Shown: positions 54,575 to 63,960 of the stretch, piece after piece
Layout of the letters: every line of letters begins with the position of its first letter
Position numbering within the stretch: the stretch's first letter is position 1
Assembly (NCBI RefSeq): GCF_002894645.1
Contig: NZ_NCQY01000030.1
Span: 493,900-557,899 of the forward strand
Source of the DNA: Salinibacter altiplanensis
Lineage (GTDB): Bacteria; Bacteroidota; Rhodothermia; Rhodothermales; Salinibacteraceae
DNA: 64,000 nucleotides
Reading direction: 5' to 3'
Made by a program: the position numbers and the translations under genes
Notes under the pieces: generated by a model
What the model saw: only the letters and a program-made list of their open reading frames with translations
Databases searched by the model: none
What the model was told of the DNA's origin: nothing

Positions 54575-54620
54575 GGGCGGGCCTCGGGCCACAGCCCTCT
54601 CCTGGCGGCGATGCCCGCCC
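54575..54620. other. GC-rich inverted repeat between convergent genes
   Basis: GGGCGGGC (54575-54582) and GCCCGCCC (54613-54620) are complementary with a 30-nt loop, immediately before the rpoN stop codon. There is no T-run; it may be a weak bidirectional 3'-end structure. Confidence 0.35.
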
Positions 54621-54621
54621 G

Positions 54622-56136
54622 TTACTCCTCGGCTTTCTCTTCGTCTTCGAGGACAATCTCTCGGCGGAGGCGCGCAACAGGGATGCTAAGCTGTTTGCGA
54701 TACTTCGAGACCGTGCGACGGGCAATCTTGAACCCTTTCTCTTCGAGGGCGTCGGACAGGTCCTGATCGGACATCGGATCGGTCTTGTCCTCCGCATCCA
54801 CGATGCGCTGGAGCTCAGACTTCACCTCCTTGTTGGACACCTCGTCTCCATCCACGGTCTCCAGCCCCTCGGAGAAGAAGTACTTGAGCTCGTAGACGCC
54901 CCACTCGGTCTGCACGTACTTTCCGTTTACCACCCGGCTGACCGTGGAGATGTCCATGTCGATGATCTTGGCCACGTCCTTGAGAATCATCGGCTCGAGG
55001 TGGCCCTCCCCGTACCGGAAAAAATCCTCCTGCAGCTGCACGATGGCGTCCATCACCAGGTACATCGTGTGGCGCCGCTGGTTGATGGAGTCGATGAACC
55101 ACTGCGCCGAGCTGAATTTGTCTTTGAGAAACTCTTCGGTCTCCTCGTCGACCTCATCCACATCGTCCGATTTCTTCTGCGCCTTCAGCTTTTCCAGCAT
55201 CTTTCGGTAGTGGCGTGAGACGTGCAGGTCCGGCGCATTGCGGCCATTGAGGGTAATCACAAATTCGCCGTCCACGTAGCGTACCGAGAAGTCGGGCGTG
55301 ATGTAGTTGGTCTGTTCCGAAAATTCGCCCTCGCCCGGCTTCGGATCGAGGCGCTGTCGGATGAGGTCGAAGGCCGTTTTCAGCTCTCGCTCGGTGACGT
55401 CGAGCCGCTTCTGAAGCTTGTCGAAGTGCTTCTTGGTGAACTTCTCGTACTCGTCCTCCAGCATGGCAATGGCCGTGTCGCGGCCGTCCACGTCGCCGGG
55501 CATGCGGCGAAGCTGCAGGAGCAGGCACTCCTGCAGGTCCCGTGCGGCAATGCCGGCGGGGTCGAGCGACTGGACCTGCCGCAGAACCGCCTCCACGTCC
55601 CCCTCTTCAATCTCGATGCCGTGGTTGAACAGAATGTCGTCCAGAATCGAGTCGATCTCCCGCTTCAGGTATCCGTCCTCGTCGATCGACCCGATGATCT
55701 GGTCGGCGATGATCTCTTCAGTCTCGTCGAGGTTCAAGAACGAAATCTGCCCTTGGAGCTGCTCGGGCAGCGACTGGTCCGCGGGCATGGGCCGATCCCG
55801 ATCCTCATCGTCGCCCTGATAGCCAGGGTTGGCGTTGTAGCCGTACATGTCGTCGGTGTTGTTGAGGAGGTCCTCCACGTCGAACTCTTCCTCCTCATCC
55901 TCCGTCTCTATCTCGTTCTCCATCTCGTCGGCCGTGGAATCAATCTCGTCTTCCTCCCGCTGCTCCTCCTCCCCAAGCCCCTCTTCGAGCAGGGGGTTCT
56001 CCTCAAGTTCTTCTTCGATGCGCCGCTCCAGGTCGAAGGTGTCCAGCTGCAGCAGCTTGATGTACTGGATCTGCTGCGGAGAGAGCTTCTGCTGAAGGTC
56101 CTGTTCCTGTTTGAGTTCGAGGATGTTGCTGCTCAT
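54622..56136 (-). CDS. rpoN: RNA polymerase sigma-54 factor RpoN
   Basis: This is a 504-residue sigma-54. Region I is Gln/Leu-rich (LKQEQDLQQKLSPQQIQYIKLLQLDTFDLERRIEEELEENPLL). A highly acidic region II (about 55-95) follows, then the core-binding domain (SLDPAGIAARDLQECLLLQL). Near the C-terminus are the HTH/-12 element (ISTVSRVVNGKYV) and the RpoN box ARRTVSKYRKQL that reads the -24 element. It needs AAA+ activators, none encoded here. Divergent from ruvB across 292 bp. Confidence 0.96.
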   Translation of the reverse strand: MSSNILELKQEQDLQQKLSPQQIQYIKLLQLDTFDLERRIEEELEENPLLEEGLGEEEQREEDEIDSTADEMENEIETEDEEEEFDVEDLLNNTDDMYGYNANPGYQGDDEDRDRPMPADQSLPEQLQGQISFLNLDETEEIIADQIIGSIDEDGYLKREIDSILDDILFNHGIEIEEGDVEAVLRQVQSLDPAGIAARDLQECLLLQLRRMPGDVDGRDTAIAMLEDEYEKFTKKHFDKLQKRLDVTERELKTAFDLIRQRLDPKPGEGEFSEQTNYITPDFSVRYVDGEFVITLNGRNAPDLHVSRHYRKMLEKLKAQKKSDDVDEVDEETEEFLKDKFSSAQWFIDSINQRRHTMYLVMDAIVQLQEDFFRYGEGHLEPMILKDVAKIIDMDISTVSRVVNGKYVQTEWGVYELKYFFSEGLETVDGDEVSNKEVKSELQRIVDAEDKTDPMSDQDLSDALEEKGFKIARRTVSKYRKQLSIPVARLRREIVLEDEEKAEE

Positions 56137-56428
56137 ACGGGTGTGGGGAGGCCGGCCGGGTGTAACGAACGTGGGGTGCCGCTCCGAGAGCAGGCGAAGA
56201 CGATTGCAGGGTCTCCGTGCTCTTGATTTGCGTCACGCAGCAAAATTTGTTCCTTTGTTTCCAAGGACTTTTACAGAGACAACCGTCAGAAGTTTGAGAC
56301 GGTCGCTCGTGCCGGGCTTCGGTTCGTCAGGGGCCCCTCAACACAATGGGCACACATGAAACCCTGCCCTCCAAACAGCCGTCCGGTAGGTCCCAGTTTT
56401 CTCTCCACTCAATCCCCGCTCCCTGTCC

Positions 56429-57463
56429 ATGAGCAATCCCCGCTCCGACGCCCTGAAGGCGGAGGCCGAATCGTCGGAAGCCGACGTCGAAAAGCTGCTG
56501 CGCCCGCAGTCGCTCGACGAGTTCGTCGGCCAGGAGAAAATTAAACAAAACCTGAATGTGTTCATGACCGCGGCCCTGCAGCGCGGGGAGACGCTCGACC
56601 ACGTCCTGCTCTCCGGCCCGCCGGGGCTCGGCAAGACCACGCTCGCCATGATCATCGCCAATGAGATGGGCGCTCGCATTCGCACCTCCAGCGGGCCCGT
56701 CCTCGAACAGCCAGCCGACATCGCGGGTGTGCTCACGAACCTGGAAGAGGGCGACGTTCTGTTCATCGATGAGATCCATCGCCTGAGCTCCGTCGTCGAG
56801 GAGTACCTGTACTCCGCAATGGAGGACTACCGCATCGACATCGTCATCGATCAGGGCCCGAACGCCCGCACGGTGCAAATCGATCTGCCACCGTTCACGA
56901 TGGTGGGGGCGACGACGCGGAAGGGGCTTCTCACCGCTCCGCTCCGCGCCCGCTTCGGAATCGACTTTCGATACGACTACTATACCGCGGACCTGCTGCA
57001 GGACATCACCCGGCGCTCCGCCCGCATCCTGGAGGTGGAGACCACCTCCGACGGGGCCTACGAGATTGCACGCCGCAGCCGCGGGACGCCCCGCGTGGCC
57101 AATCGCCTGTTGCGCCGCACGCGTGACTTCGCGGAGGTCGAGGGCGACGGCGAAATTACAAAGACCATCGCCGACCGTGCCCTCAACGCCCTCGACGTGG
57201 ACGAGGAGGGCCTCGACGACATGGACACCCGCATTCTGCTCACCCTCATCGACAACTTCGACGGGGGGCCTACCGGTCTCAAGAACTTGGCCGTGTCCGT
57301 CGGCGAAGAGTCCGGCACGCTCGAAGAGGTGTACGAACCCTACCTGATCCAGGAAGGCTTCATGGAGCGCACGCCGCGAGGCCGCGTCGCCCTCCCCCGG
57401 GCGTACGACCACTTCGATCGAACCTCTCCGTCTGCCGACCAGGATCTCTTCGACCAGGATTGA
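56429..57463 (+). CDS. ruvB: Holliday junction branch-migration ATPase RuvB
   Basis: This is a 344-residue Ruv[24 protein letters not shown] precedes Walker [40 protein letters not shown] is Walker B with the DNA hairpin region. [22 protein letters not shown] is sensor 1, and the C-terminal winged helix ends [24 protein letters not shown]. The hexamer drives branch migration with RuvA. RuvA and RuvC are not adjacent. The 292-bp upstream region is shared with rpoN. Confidence 0.97.
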   Translation: MSNPRSDALKAEAESSEADVEKLLRPQSLDEFVGQEKIKQNLNVFMTAALQRGETLDHVLLSGPPGLGKTTLAMIIANEMGARIRTSSGPVLEQPADIAGVLTNLEEGDVLFIDEIHRLSSVVEEYLYSAMEDYRIDIVIDQGPNARTVQIDLPPFTMVGATTRKGLLTAPLRARFGIDFRYDYYTADLLQDITRRSARILEVETTSDGAYEIARRSRGTPRVANRLLRRTRDFAEVEGDGEITKTIADRALNALDVDEEGLDDMDTRILLTLIDNFDGGPTGLKNLAVSVGEESGTLEEVYEPYLIQEGFMERTPRGRVALPRAYDHFDRTSPSADQDLFDQD

Positions 57464-58060
57464 CGTCTCCGCCTGCCAGGGCCTCTCTGCGGTTCGGAGT
57501 GCGTCGGGCCTGCCCGTCCCTACTGAGAAAAACCACAGCCACTTGGCGATCACCGGCTGTATGTCCTGTCCCCAGCGCCTTCGGTTGTATCCTGCGCGAA
57601 GGTCCTCTGCAGCCCAGCCAAAGCCGGGAGCCCCATCGCCCTCTCATGCCCTCCCAGTGCTGTAACGAGGTCTGTCGCAGCTCCCCCACTCTCGTCTCTA
57701 GCGCATCCGGCGGGCCGGGGCGTTTCCGGTGCACGTCCGGGGCACGATCCCGAAGCGTCGCTCCCGTCGTCTCGGCGTGTTACCAGTGGGCGACAATCGG
57801 GACGAAGCACCCCAGATGGTTCCTCGATGACCAGACGAAGCCCGATCGGCCGTCTCACCGCTGTGGGCAACGGGCGGACCAGAGGGACGTGCCGGACGCA
57901 GAGCCGCACCGCGAGGAAATGACTCAACGGGGCCGTGACGCTTTGCAGAAATGACCGGGTTGGCCGCGTGTATTCGGAACCGCACTTCTCGGCTGATCTA
58001 CCACATTACGGAATTTCGGCTCCCGATACACCACGTGCCCCTACTGGTCTCTTTCCCCGT
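57464..58060. other. 597-bp intergenic stretch, no gene recognised
   Basis: This lies between ruvB and the ferredoxin gene. Open frames on both strands (for example plus 57460-57954 and minus 57550-57927) are Arg/Ser/Pro-rich and patternless, as expected of non-coding GC-rich DNA. The last about 60 bp before the ferredoxin ATG probably hold its promoter (ACATTACGG region). No riboswitch core or strong terminator found. Confidence 0.5.
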
Positions 58061-58405
58061 ATGCCTTACGTTGTTACCGAGCCCTGCGTCAACTGCAAGT
58101 ACACCGACTGCGTAGAGGTCTGCCCGGTCGACTGCTTCTACGAGGGCCCGAACTTCCTGGCCATCCAGCCGGACGAGTGCATCGACTGCAACGCCTGCGT
58201 GCCGGTCTGCCCGGTCGAGGCCATCTATCCGGACGACCAATTGCCGGACGAGTACGAGCACTACATCCAGTGGAACGAGTATCTCGCCAACCAGTGGCGC
58301 GAGCTCGGCTACAACGTGACCGAGAAGACGGGCCCGATCGAAGACGCCGAGGAATGGGAGGACAGGGAGAAATCCGAAGAGGACATCCTGACATGGGACG
58401 TGTAA
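58061..58405 (+). CDS. 7Fe ferredoxin ([3Fe-4S][4Fe-4S])
   Basis: This is a 114-residue FdxA-type ferredoxin. [29 protein letters not shown] is the first cluster block, and [19 protein letters not shown] the second. The first block has the wider spacing that yields a [3Fe-4S] cluster, and the second holds a [4Fe-4S]. The C-terminal 50 residues are acidic and helical ([21 protein letters not shown]), as in this family. It carries electrons in the cytoplasm; partners unknown. Isolated gene with long flanking non-coding stretches. Confidence 0.94.
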   Translation: MPYVVTEPCVNCKYTDCVEVCPVDCFYEGPNFLAIQPDECIDCNACVPVCPVEAIYPDDQLPDEYEHYIQWNEYLANQWRELGYNVTEKTGPIEDAEEWEDREKSEEDILTWDV

Positions 58406-58748
58406 GGAGGGACGCCCAAGTAGCCCCCAGAAACACCTGCATCTGGATGTCCTCTTGAGAAACTGACTCCTGAGAAGCCGAGGGGGCCGAAGTCCGCCCA
58501 GGGTCTTCCTGAGGGGCGGTGAGCACACTGATGCAGATCCATACTGACCTGAAGGTCCCTTCGCGAGCCTTCGGAGCGACTCCTCCTGAGAGCACGCGGT
58601 CACCGTCTTCTCAGCCCCCCGACTCCGCTCCGCCGCCCCGCGTGCCCGACTGTTCTCGCCCCCAGCGCTGCGCTCAGAAGGGCCCACTGCCACGCTTCTC
58701 TTACGGGTCTATCTAGAGCCTGGGAGGCGCCGAGCGTTCCAGCCTCCT
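58406..58748. other. 343-bp intergenic stretch, no gene recognised
   Basis: This lies between the convergent ferredoxin and DoxX-family genes. Only short patternless frames occur. No clear terminator hairpin with T-run was found for either neighbour. Confidence 0.5.
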
Positions 58749-59216
58749 TCATTCGTCCGCCCGTTTGCGGACAGTGCCCCCCACCACGAGCGCCGCACCG
58801 ATGAGGACGGCGTTCTTGACGATGTACTGCCCCTCCAGCGTGAGCCCCCAGGGGACGTGCGTGAAGCAGACCTCGGGCAGCAGCACGAGCGGGAGAAGCG
58901 TGCCCGGCATCTGCAGAAACAGCAGAAAGATGGCGGTGCGGTTGAGGGGGCGGTACAGGAGCCCCACCCCGATGGCGACCTCCCACCAGCCCAGAACCGG
59001 AATGAAGAGATCCGGCGGAACGAAGTAGACCGTGCGACGGACCAGCTCCGCGGCGGGGCTCATGCCAAAGGGCTTCAGAATTCCGTACCAGATGAAGACC
59101 GCGGCCAGCCCAATCCGGAGGACGAAGAGTCCGTTGCGCTGCATCCATCCCGCGATGCGGCGATCAAGGGACTCCAGGCCGAGGCGTTCAATCAGTCGCT
59201 CTTCGAGAGTGGGCAT
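58749..59216 (-). CDS. DoxX-family integral membrane protein
   Basis: This is a 155-residue protein with four membrane helices (about 27-47, 68-87, 93-114 and 130-148). The family-like segments are LRIGLAAVFIWYGILKPFGMSPA at helix 1 and VPPDLFIPVLGWWEVAIGVGLLY at helix 2. DoxX-like proteins are small quinone-linked or envelope membrane proteins with diverse partners. Nothing nearby narrows its role. Confidence 0.75.
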   Translation of the reverse strand: MPTLEERLIERLGLESLDRRIAGWMQRNGLFVLRIGLAAVFIWYGILKPFGMSPAAELVRRTVYFVPPDLFIPVLGWWEVAIGVGLLYRPLNRTAIFLLFLQMPGTLLPLVLLPEVCFTHVPWGLTLEGQYIVKNAVLIGAALVVGGTVRKRADE

Positions 59217-59368
59217 GGCGGGCCAAAAGAATCGAAAACGGGGGCCGAAAAATGTGTCGTATTCAAATCCATCTGTGCACTGATCGTCCCCGCCAGTTTT
59301 CTAATTCACGCCGGGTTGACGCTATATGCACCGCGGGTCTACACAGAACCGGCTCCCGGGGCTGTTTT

Positions 59369-61477
59369 TCAAAATGCCTTTCGGTGTTCAAGGTGAGCAC
59401 GAACACTGTCGCGACGAAGCCACACCGGCCGCATCTTTTTCTCTGCGTGGAGCCGGAACTGGTCGCCGCGGTGTGGGGACCCGGCCTGAGAGGCATTGCC
59501 GTACGGCAGCACCGCCTTCGCCCGCGGGCCGTCCTCGGTAAACTCAGTGAGCGCCACGTACGAATCGCCGAAGCGTGCGCGCCGCCGCCCGTCCTCCATC
59601 CCTCCGTATTTTAAAACGCGGAAGGTGCCGAACAGCCCATCGCTCCCGGACACCGGATACGACCCATTCGGGCCCACGAGCCGGTGCACATCGCCCCACG
59701 CGACGGTCAGCGAATCGTGCCGCTGCCGCACCTGCTGAGCCACTGTCTCAAGGGTCTGGACGGCCGCCTCCGGATCGGCAAGGCCGTCCGGCGTCGTACG
59801 GGGGGCCCCCGGCCGGTACGGCGTAGCGAATGGGTCCTCCGCCCCCTCCACCATCGCGCGCAACCAGCGGGCAAACAGCACGCTGCCCTGGCTCTCGGCG
59901 TCGGCGGTCCGGTCCCAGTTTTCGAGCACGTCCGCGGCGCGCCATACGGACGCACGGCCGGAGGCCCGTGCCGCCGGAAGCAGGTCGTCCAGGAGCCGGT
60001 CGGCGGCGAGCATGCGGGTGTCGTTCTTGTAGGCCTGCAGCTCTTCGAACGTGATGGAGGAGTCCCCGGCGAGCATCTCGATCGAGCGCTGGGGCCGAAA
60101 CATGTAGGCCGATTCCGCCGGGGCGCGAGGGGTCATGTAGCCGGGCACCTCGGCGGGCGCCACCCGCGGCGGCAGCGTGGCGGTAAAGGGCGGCTCGTTG
60201 GCGTTCTGCACCCACCCGCTCGGCGGGTCGACGACGCGGGGCAGTTCCTCGTAGTCGTGGACCGCGTTCCAGAGCGTCGCGGACGTGTCCCCCGGCACCA
60301 CGCCCTGCCAGTAGCTCCAGCCGCCGCGGTCTCGCTTCGGCACCCGGCCGCCGAAGTGGTACAGAATGTGGCCGTCCGCGTCGGCGTAGACGGTGTTGAA
60401 CATCGGCATCTGCTGCCGACGGAGGGCGGCTTCGAACTGGGACAAGGTGATGGCCCGAAGCATCCGCCAGTACTGTTCGAACACCTTCGACTGGGTCAGG
60501 CCCGCGATGCGAAGCGCCAGTGCCTCGCCGTCCCTCTGCCCCACGACGGGCCCGTGCACCGACCGCCGGACCGTAAGCGTATCGGCCCGGAGGGACCCGT
60601 CGGGCTGTTTCACCTTCAGCACCTTGGTGTCTGTGTTGAAGGGACGCACCCCTCCATCCCACCGATACCCCCCTTCGGTGAGGGAGAGGCGATAGAGGTC
60701 CGAGGCATCAATCGGGTTGACGGTGTGGGTCCACCCGAGGCGATCGTTAAACGCGACGGCCGGAAAGGGCATGCCGAGCAGCGCGGCCCCGTATGCGTCG
60801 ATGTCTGGCCCCCGAAGCTGCGCCTCGAACCACGTGAACCGGTCGCCCCAGGGCAGGTGTGGGTTCGTGAGGAGCATCGCGTTCCCACTTGCGCTGCGAG
60901 AGGGCCCAACGGCCCAGGCGTTCGACCCTGCCCGCCGCCACGGCCGCGTTCGCTGCAGGTCTTCGCCGGCCACGAAGGTGGCATGGACGGTGCGCAGAGT
61001 GTGAGCAAACACATCGGTCGGCTGCACCGGCAGCACGGCCGTTCGGGCGTCGGCAATGCGGGCGGGGTGCGCCTCGGCGTAGGCGTTCATGCCCGCCACA
61101 AACGCCTCCACATACCCGCCGAACGGCATGTCCTGGTCGTCGGCCCACCGTCGTGCATGCTCGGGCAGCTCCAGGGTGCGCACCCGCCGGTCCGAGGCGA
61201 GGTGCTCTTCGCCCCAGTACTCGGCGGCCCGGCCCCGCGCTTCTCCGTACAGCCGCAGCACACGGTCGCCGTGGGCCCGCATCTGCGCCCAGCCGAAGGC
61301 ATACATCAACGAGTCGGTGCTCGCGCCGTACACGTGCGGCACCCCCCAGGTGTCCCACAGGATTTCCGTCCGGTCCGGCCCCTGTCCCGGGGCACACCCG
61401 GACAGCCCCACCGCCAGGAGGATGCCGACGAGGAGTGTCGTGAGCGAGGCCGTTCGGGGGACGGCGGGTATTGTCAT
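59369..61477 (-). CDS. Penicillin acylase family lipoprotein (Ntn hydrolase)
   Basis: This is a 702-residue precursor with lipoprotein signal (AVGLSGC, Cys28). The alpha-chain segment (about 33-180, TEILWDTWGVPHVYG...FGWAQMRAHGDR) precedes the self-cleavage site Gly184-Ser185 in RRAGSNAWAVGPSRSASG. Ser185 would become the N-terminal nucleophile of the beta chain. GMPFPAVAFNDRLGWTHTVNPID, LADAG-like oxyanion segments and a C-terminal Asn/His-rich part follow. Family members hydrolyse amides such as beta-lactams, acyl-homoserine lactones or N-acyl peptides. Last of an AlaX/pantoate kinase/acylase run (30-bp gap). Confidence 0.9.
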   Translation of the reverse strand: MTIPAVPRTASLTTLLVGILLAVGLSGCAPGQGPDRTEILWDTWGVPHVYGASTDSLMYAFGWAQMRAHGDRVLRLYGEARGRAAEYWGEEHLASDRRVRTLELPEHARRWADDQDMPFGGYVEAFVAGMNAYAEAHPARIADARTAVLPVQPTDVFAHTLRTVHATFVAGEDLQRTRPWRRAGSNAWAVGPSRSASGNAMLLTNPHLPWGDRFTWFEAQLRGPDIDAYGAALLGMPFPAVAFNDRLGWTHTVNPIDASDLYRLSLTEGGYRWDGGVRPFNTDTKVLKVKQPDGSLRADTLTVRRSVHGPVVGQRDGEALALRIAGLTQSKVFEQYWRMLRAITLSQFEAALRRQQMPMFNTVYADADGHILYHFGGRVPKRDRGGWSYWQGVVPGDTSATLWNAVHDYEELPRVVDPPSGWVQNANEPPFTATLPPRVAPAEVPGYMTPRAPAESAYMFRPQRSIEMLAGDSSITFEELQAYKNDTRMLAADRLLDDLLPAARASGRASVWRAADVLENWDRTADAESQGSVLFARWLRAMVEGAEDPFATPYRPGAPRTTPDGLADPEAAVQTLETVAQQVRQRHDSLTVAWGDVHRLVGPNGSYPVSGSDGLFGTFRVLKYGGMEDGRRRARFGDSYVALTEFTEDGPRAKAVLPYGNASQAGSPHRGDQFRLHAEKKMRPVWLRRDSVRAHLEHRKAF

Positions 61478-61507
61478 GGCTGGTCAAACGCGTGAGAATC
61501 GTGTCGA

Positions 61508-62290
61508 CTACTGGAGGGCGGCCCCGTCCGGCGTGATGCGTGTTTCCTGGTCGAGGCCCCCGTCGGCCTCCGCGGCAACGACCGTGTCGCCGATCAGGGC
61601 CATCGTCCCCGCGCCGCCCGCTGCCCGCACCGCCGCAACGGCGTCCGCCACGCGATCGGAGGCGAGGCCGGTCTCTTGCGCAACCCGCCAGGACGCTTTA
61701 AAGAGGTCCACAATCGGCCCGTCGGGCTGGAGGTCTGCCAGCACGTCTCGGCCCGCCGCCCGGATTTTCTCCATCGTTCCCTCATCCCCCAGCACCGCGG
61801 CGGTCGCAATGCCGCCGAAGCTCTCATACGCAATCCGCGTGGTGCGGGGGGCGTGCCCTAGGCCGTCGCCCGCGTTCCACACGAGCCCCCCCTGGCTTTG
61901 AATGAAGACGTCCCCAAGGCCCGTTCCGGCCGCTACCTCCGCCCGGTGAGACATTTCCACGAGGGCGTCGCGGTCGTGGCCCAGGCCGAACCGCTCGTTG
62001 GCGGCGAGGGCCGTGGCGAGGGTGGCCGCCCCGCTGGCCCCGAAGCCGCAGCCGATGGGCACTTCCGTATCGAGGCGCACCGTGGCGGTCACGTCGAGCC
62101 GGGCGAGGACGCCCGTTACCGGCGCCACCTCGGCCGGGCGGTCGTCCAGGTAGATCAATGGATCGCGGGTGCTCTCGACGGTCGCCGTGACCCCGTCGGC
62201 CGTGGCAAAGCTGATGCCGAGCGAGGATTGGCCGTCGCGCGGGACGAAGATGGGGGTGACGCTCCCCGGAGCGTGGGCGGTGACAGACAT
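61508..62290 (-). CDS. Archaeal-type pantoate kinase (GHMP kinase)
   Basis: This is a 260-residue GHMP-superfamily kinase with the archaeal pantoate kinase pattern. AHAPGSVTPIFVP is the N-terminal substrate motif, GFGASGAATLATALAANE (82-99) is the phosphate loop, SHRAEVAAGTGLGDV (114-128) and QGGLVW follow. In archaea this enzyme makes 4-phosphopantoate on the route to CoA, replacing bacterial PanC plus pantothenate kinase. Its presence in a bacterium suggests horizontal gain from haloarchaea or a repurposed GHMP kinase. The partner phosphopantothenate synthetase is not in the window. Between alaX (71 bp) and the acylase gene (30 bp). Confidence 0.82.
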   Translation of the reverse strand: MSVTAHAPGSVTPIFVPRDGQSSLGISFATADGVTATVESTRDPLIYLDDRPAEVAPVTGVLARLDVTATVRLDTEVPIGCGFGASGAATLATALAANERFGLGHDRDALVEMSHRAEVAAGTGLGDVFIQSQGGLVWNAGDGLGHAPRTTRIAYESFGGIATAAVLGDEGTMEKIRAAGRDVLADLQPDGPIVDLFKASWRVAQETGLASDRVADAVAAVRAAGGAGTMALIGDTVVAAEADGGLDQETRITPDGAALQ

Positions 62291-62361
62291 GAAGACCGGC
62301 GGTCGAGCAAGAGAGAGAAAACAGGGGGCCGCTCAGAAGAGAAGGCGGAGCACTGGGCTCC

Positions 62362-63084
62362 CTACTCTTCCAGTGCAAACTCGATCCGGTCCACGTCGGC
62401 GCCTTTCGACGTGCGGTTGGTGATGCGGAGGCGCCCAACCTCGCGGGTGTGATCGACGTGAGTCCCACCGCAGGGACAGAGGTCGAGGTCGCCGATCCGC
62501 ACCATGCGCAGCGGGTCCACGTGGTCGGGGATGAGGTCGAGCAATCCCCGGCCCTCCGGGGTCTGCTCTTCGGCTTTGGCGCGATCCATTTCGTTCTTTT
62601 CCACCGGCAGGTCCTGCTCGATGGCCGTGTTGGTGCGGTCCTCGATGAGGGCCACGTCCTCCTCAGAGAAGTCGGCGGGCTCGAAGTCGATCCGCGAGCG
62701 GTCCGTGTGGATCTGGTTGCCAGCCGTCTGCGCCCCGAACACGTCGAGCACTACCTTCGACAGCACATGCTGGGCCGTGTGCATGCGACGAAGCGCCCGG
62801 CGGCGCCCCTCATCGATCCGGCCGCGCACCTCGTCTCTCTCTTCCGGCAGCCCCCCCTCCTGGTTGTCAATGTGGTGCCGCACCGCCCCGTGCTCCTTCT
62901 GCACGTCGGTCACGTCGGCCGACCCGCCGTCCCACTGTAGCGTGCCGTGGTCGGCGGGCTGCCCCCCGCCCTCCGGGTAGAAATATGTGCCGTCCAGGAC
63001 GATGTAGTCGTCGGTCGCGTCCGCAACGGTCGCGGTGAAGGCGGTGACGTCGTCGTCATCGGGGAGGTAGCGGAGCTCGGTCAT
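62362..63084 (-). CDS. alaX: Alanyl-tRNA editing protein AlaX
   Basis: This is a 240-residue trans-editing protein from ATG 63084; the longer frame to 63312 is not AlaX-like. The N-terminal barrel contains the FYPEGGGQPADHG glycine-rich motif. The zinc/editing site has His102 and His106 in HTAQHVLS and a C-terminal C-P-C-G-G-T-H cluster. AlaX clears Ser-tRNA(Ala) or Gly-tRNA(Ala). The size fits AlaX-M, without the C-Ala domain. AlaX is especially common in archaea, and its neighbour is an archaeal-type kinase. Confidence 0.92.
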   Translation of the reverse strand: MTELRYLPDDDDVTAFTATVADATDDYIVLDGTYFYPEGGGQPADHGTLQWDGGSADVTDVQKEHGAVRHHIDNQEGGLPEERDEVRGRIDEGRRRALRRMHTAQHVLSKVVLDVFGAQTAGNQIHTDRSRIDFEPADFSEEDVALIEDRTNTAIEQDLPVEKNEMDRAKAEEQTPEGRGLLDLIPDHVDPLRMVRIGDLDLCPCGGTHVDHTREVGRLRITNRTSKGADVDRIEFALEE

Positions 63085-63340
63085 GGAGAGGGGACCGTCA
63101 TCGAGAATCGAGCGTCGGTCTCCCCTCACTTTTCGTCCCTCATATCGTTCCGATGGAAAGAGGGGCGTCCCCCGTCTCCGCCTCGGCGAAATGGCGCAGA
63201 GGTCGCCGAGAGCGAGGGACCAGATCTTTCCGCCGGTCGGGATCCTCGAGCTTGGTCTAGCGGCGAATACCGGCGAGCATGGCATCTCCTTTGCAAGATT
63301 TTTGGGCACCACTCTCTTCTATCCTCGTCCGCTCTGCACA

Positions 63341-63862
63341 ATGCTTCCGTTCTCCTCCGCCGGCTCTTGGGAATCCTGGAGGGGTGCGCTTCGGAAGTGG
63401 ATTCTCTCGCTGCTGCTCGCGCCCCTGTGCGGATATCTGTTGTGGGCCTACGCCACCGGTACGTTCACCGTATTCGACACCACCGCGCTCATCGTTCACG
63501 AGGCAGGGCACGTCTTCTTTGCTCCCTTCGGCTGGACGCTCCACATTCTCGGCGGCTCTCTCTTTCAGCTCCTCCTTCCGGGGCTGTTCGTCGTTTCGTT
63601 TCTCCGGCACTCGTACCGCCCCGGCCTGCAGATCGCACTGGTGTGGTGGGGACAGAATGCCTTGTACGTAAGCACCTACGCCGCCGACGCACAGGAGCGG
63701 GCCCTTCCCCTCATCACGAACGACCCGAGCACGCACGACTGGTGGAATCTTCTCCGGGCCGCAGGGCTTCTGCCGTTCGACGACATGATTGGATATGCCT
63801 TCCTGGGCCTTGGACTTCTCACGTTCGGAATCGCGATTCTCCTTCCGCAGGTACTGCTTTAG
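63341..63862 (+). CDS. Small membrane protein with HExxH motif
   Basis: This is a 173-residue protein from ATG 63341. The N-terminal amphipathic part is followed by helices at about 20-42, 72-90 and 146-170. In the first extracytoplasmic or membrane stretch, VHEAGHVFF carries His53-Glu54-x-x-His57, a zinc-protease core. GGSLFQLLLPGLF and a conserved-looking STHDWWNLL (His133, Asp134) follow. It could be a minimal M50-like intramembrane peptidase or an uncharacterised zinc-binding membrane family; no PDZ domain. Divergent from alaX. Confidence 0.7.
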   Translation: MLPFSSAGSWESWRGALRKWILSLLLAPLCGYLLWAYATGTFTVFDTTALIVHEAGHVFFAPFGWTLHILGGSLFQLLLPGLFVVSFLRHSYRPGLQIALVWWGQNALYVSTYAADAQERALPLITNDPSTHDWWNLLRAAGLLPFDDMIGYAFLGLGLLTFGIAILLPQVLL

Positions 63863-63960
63863 CTGCGGGCCCGGCTGGATAGTCTGTTAATTTGTTTAGG
63901 ACGTGGCACAAATTAGCACCGCATACGGCCTGCGACAGTTCTCAGTGGGCCCAAGTCCAC

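Noticed and set aside
57460..57954. 164-codon plus-strand frame after ruvB as a gene
   Set aside because: It is Arg/Ser/Pro-rich with no hydrophobic core pattern, it overlaps the end of ruvB, and a competing frame of equal quality exists on the other strand.
59684..61495. 603-codon plus-strand frame over the penicillin acylase gene
   Set aside because: Low-complexity Arg/Gly/Pro-rich product, fully antisense to a gene with clear catalytic motifs.
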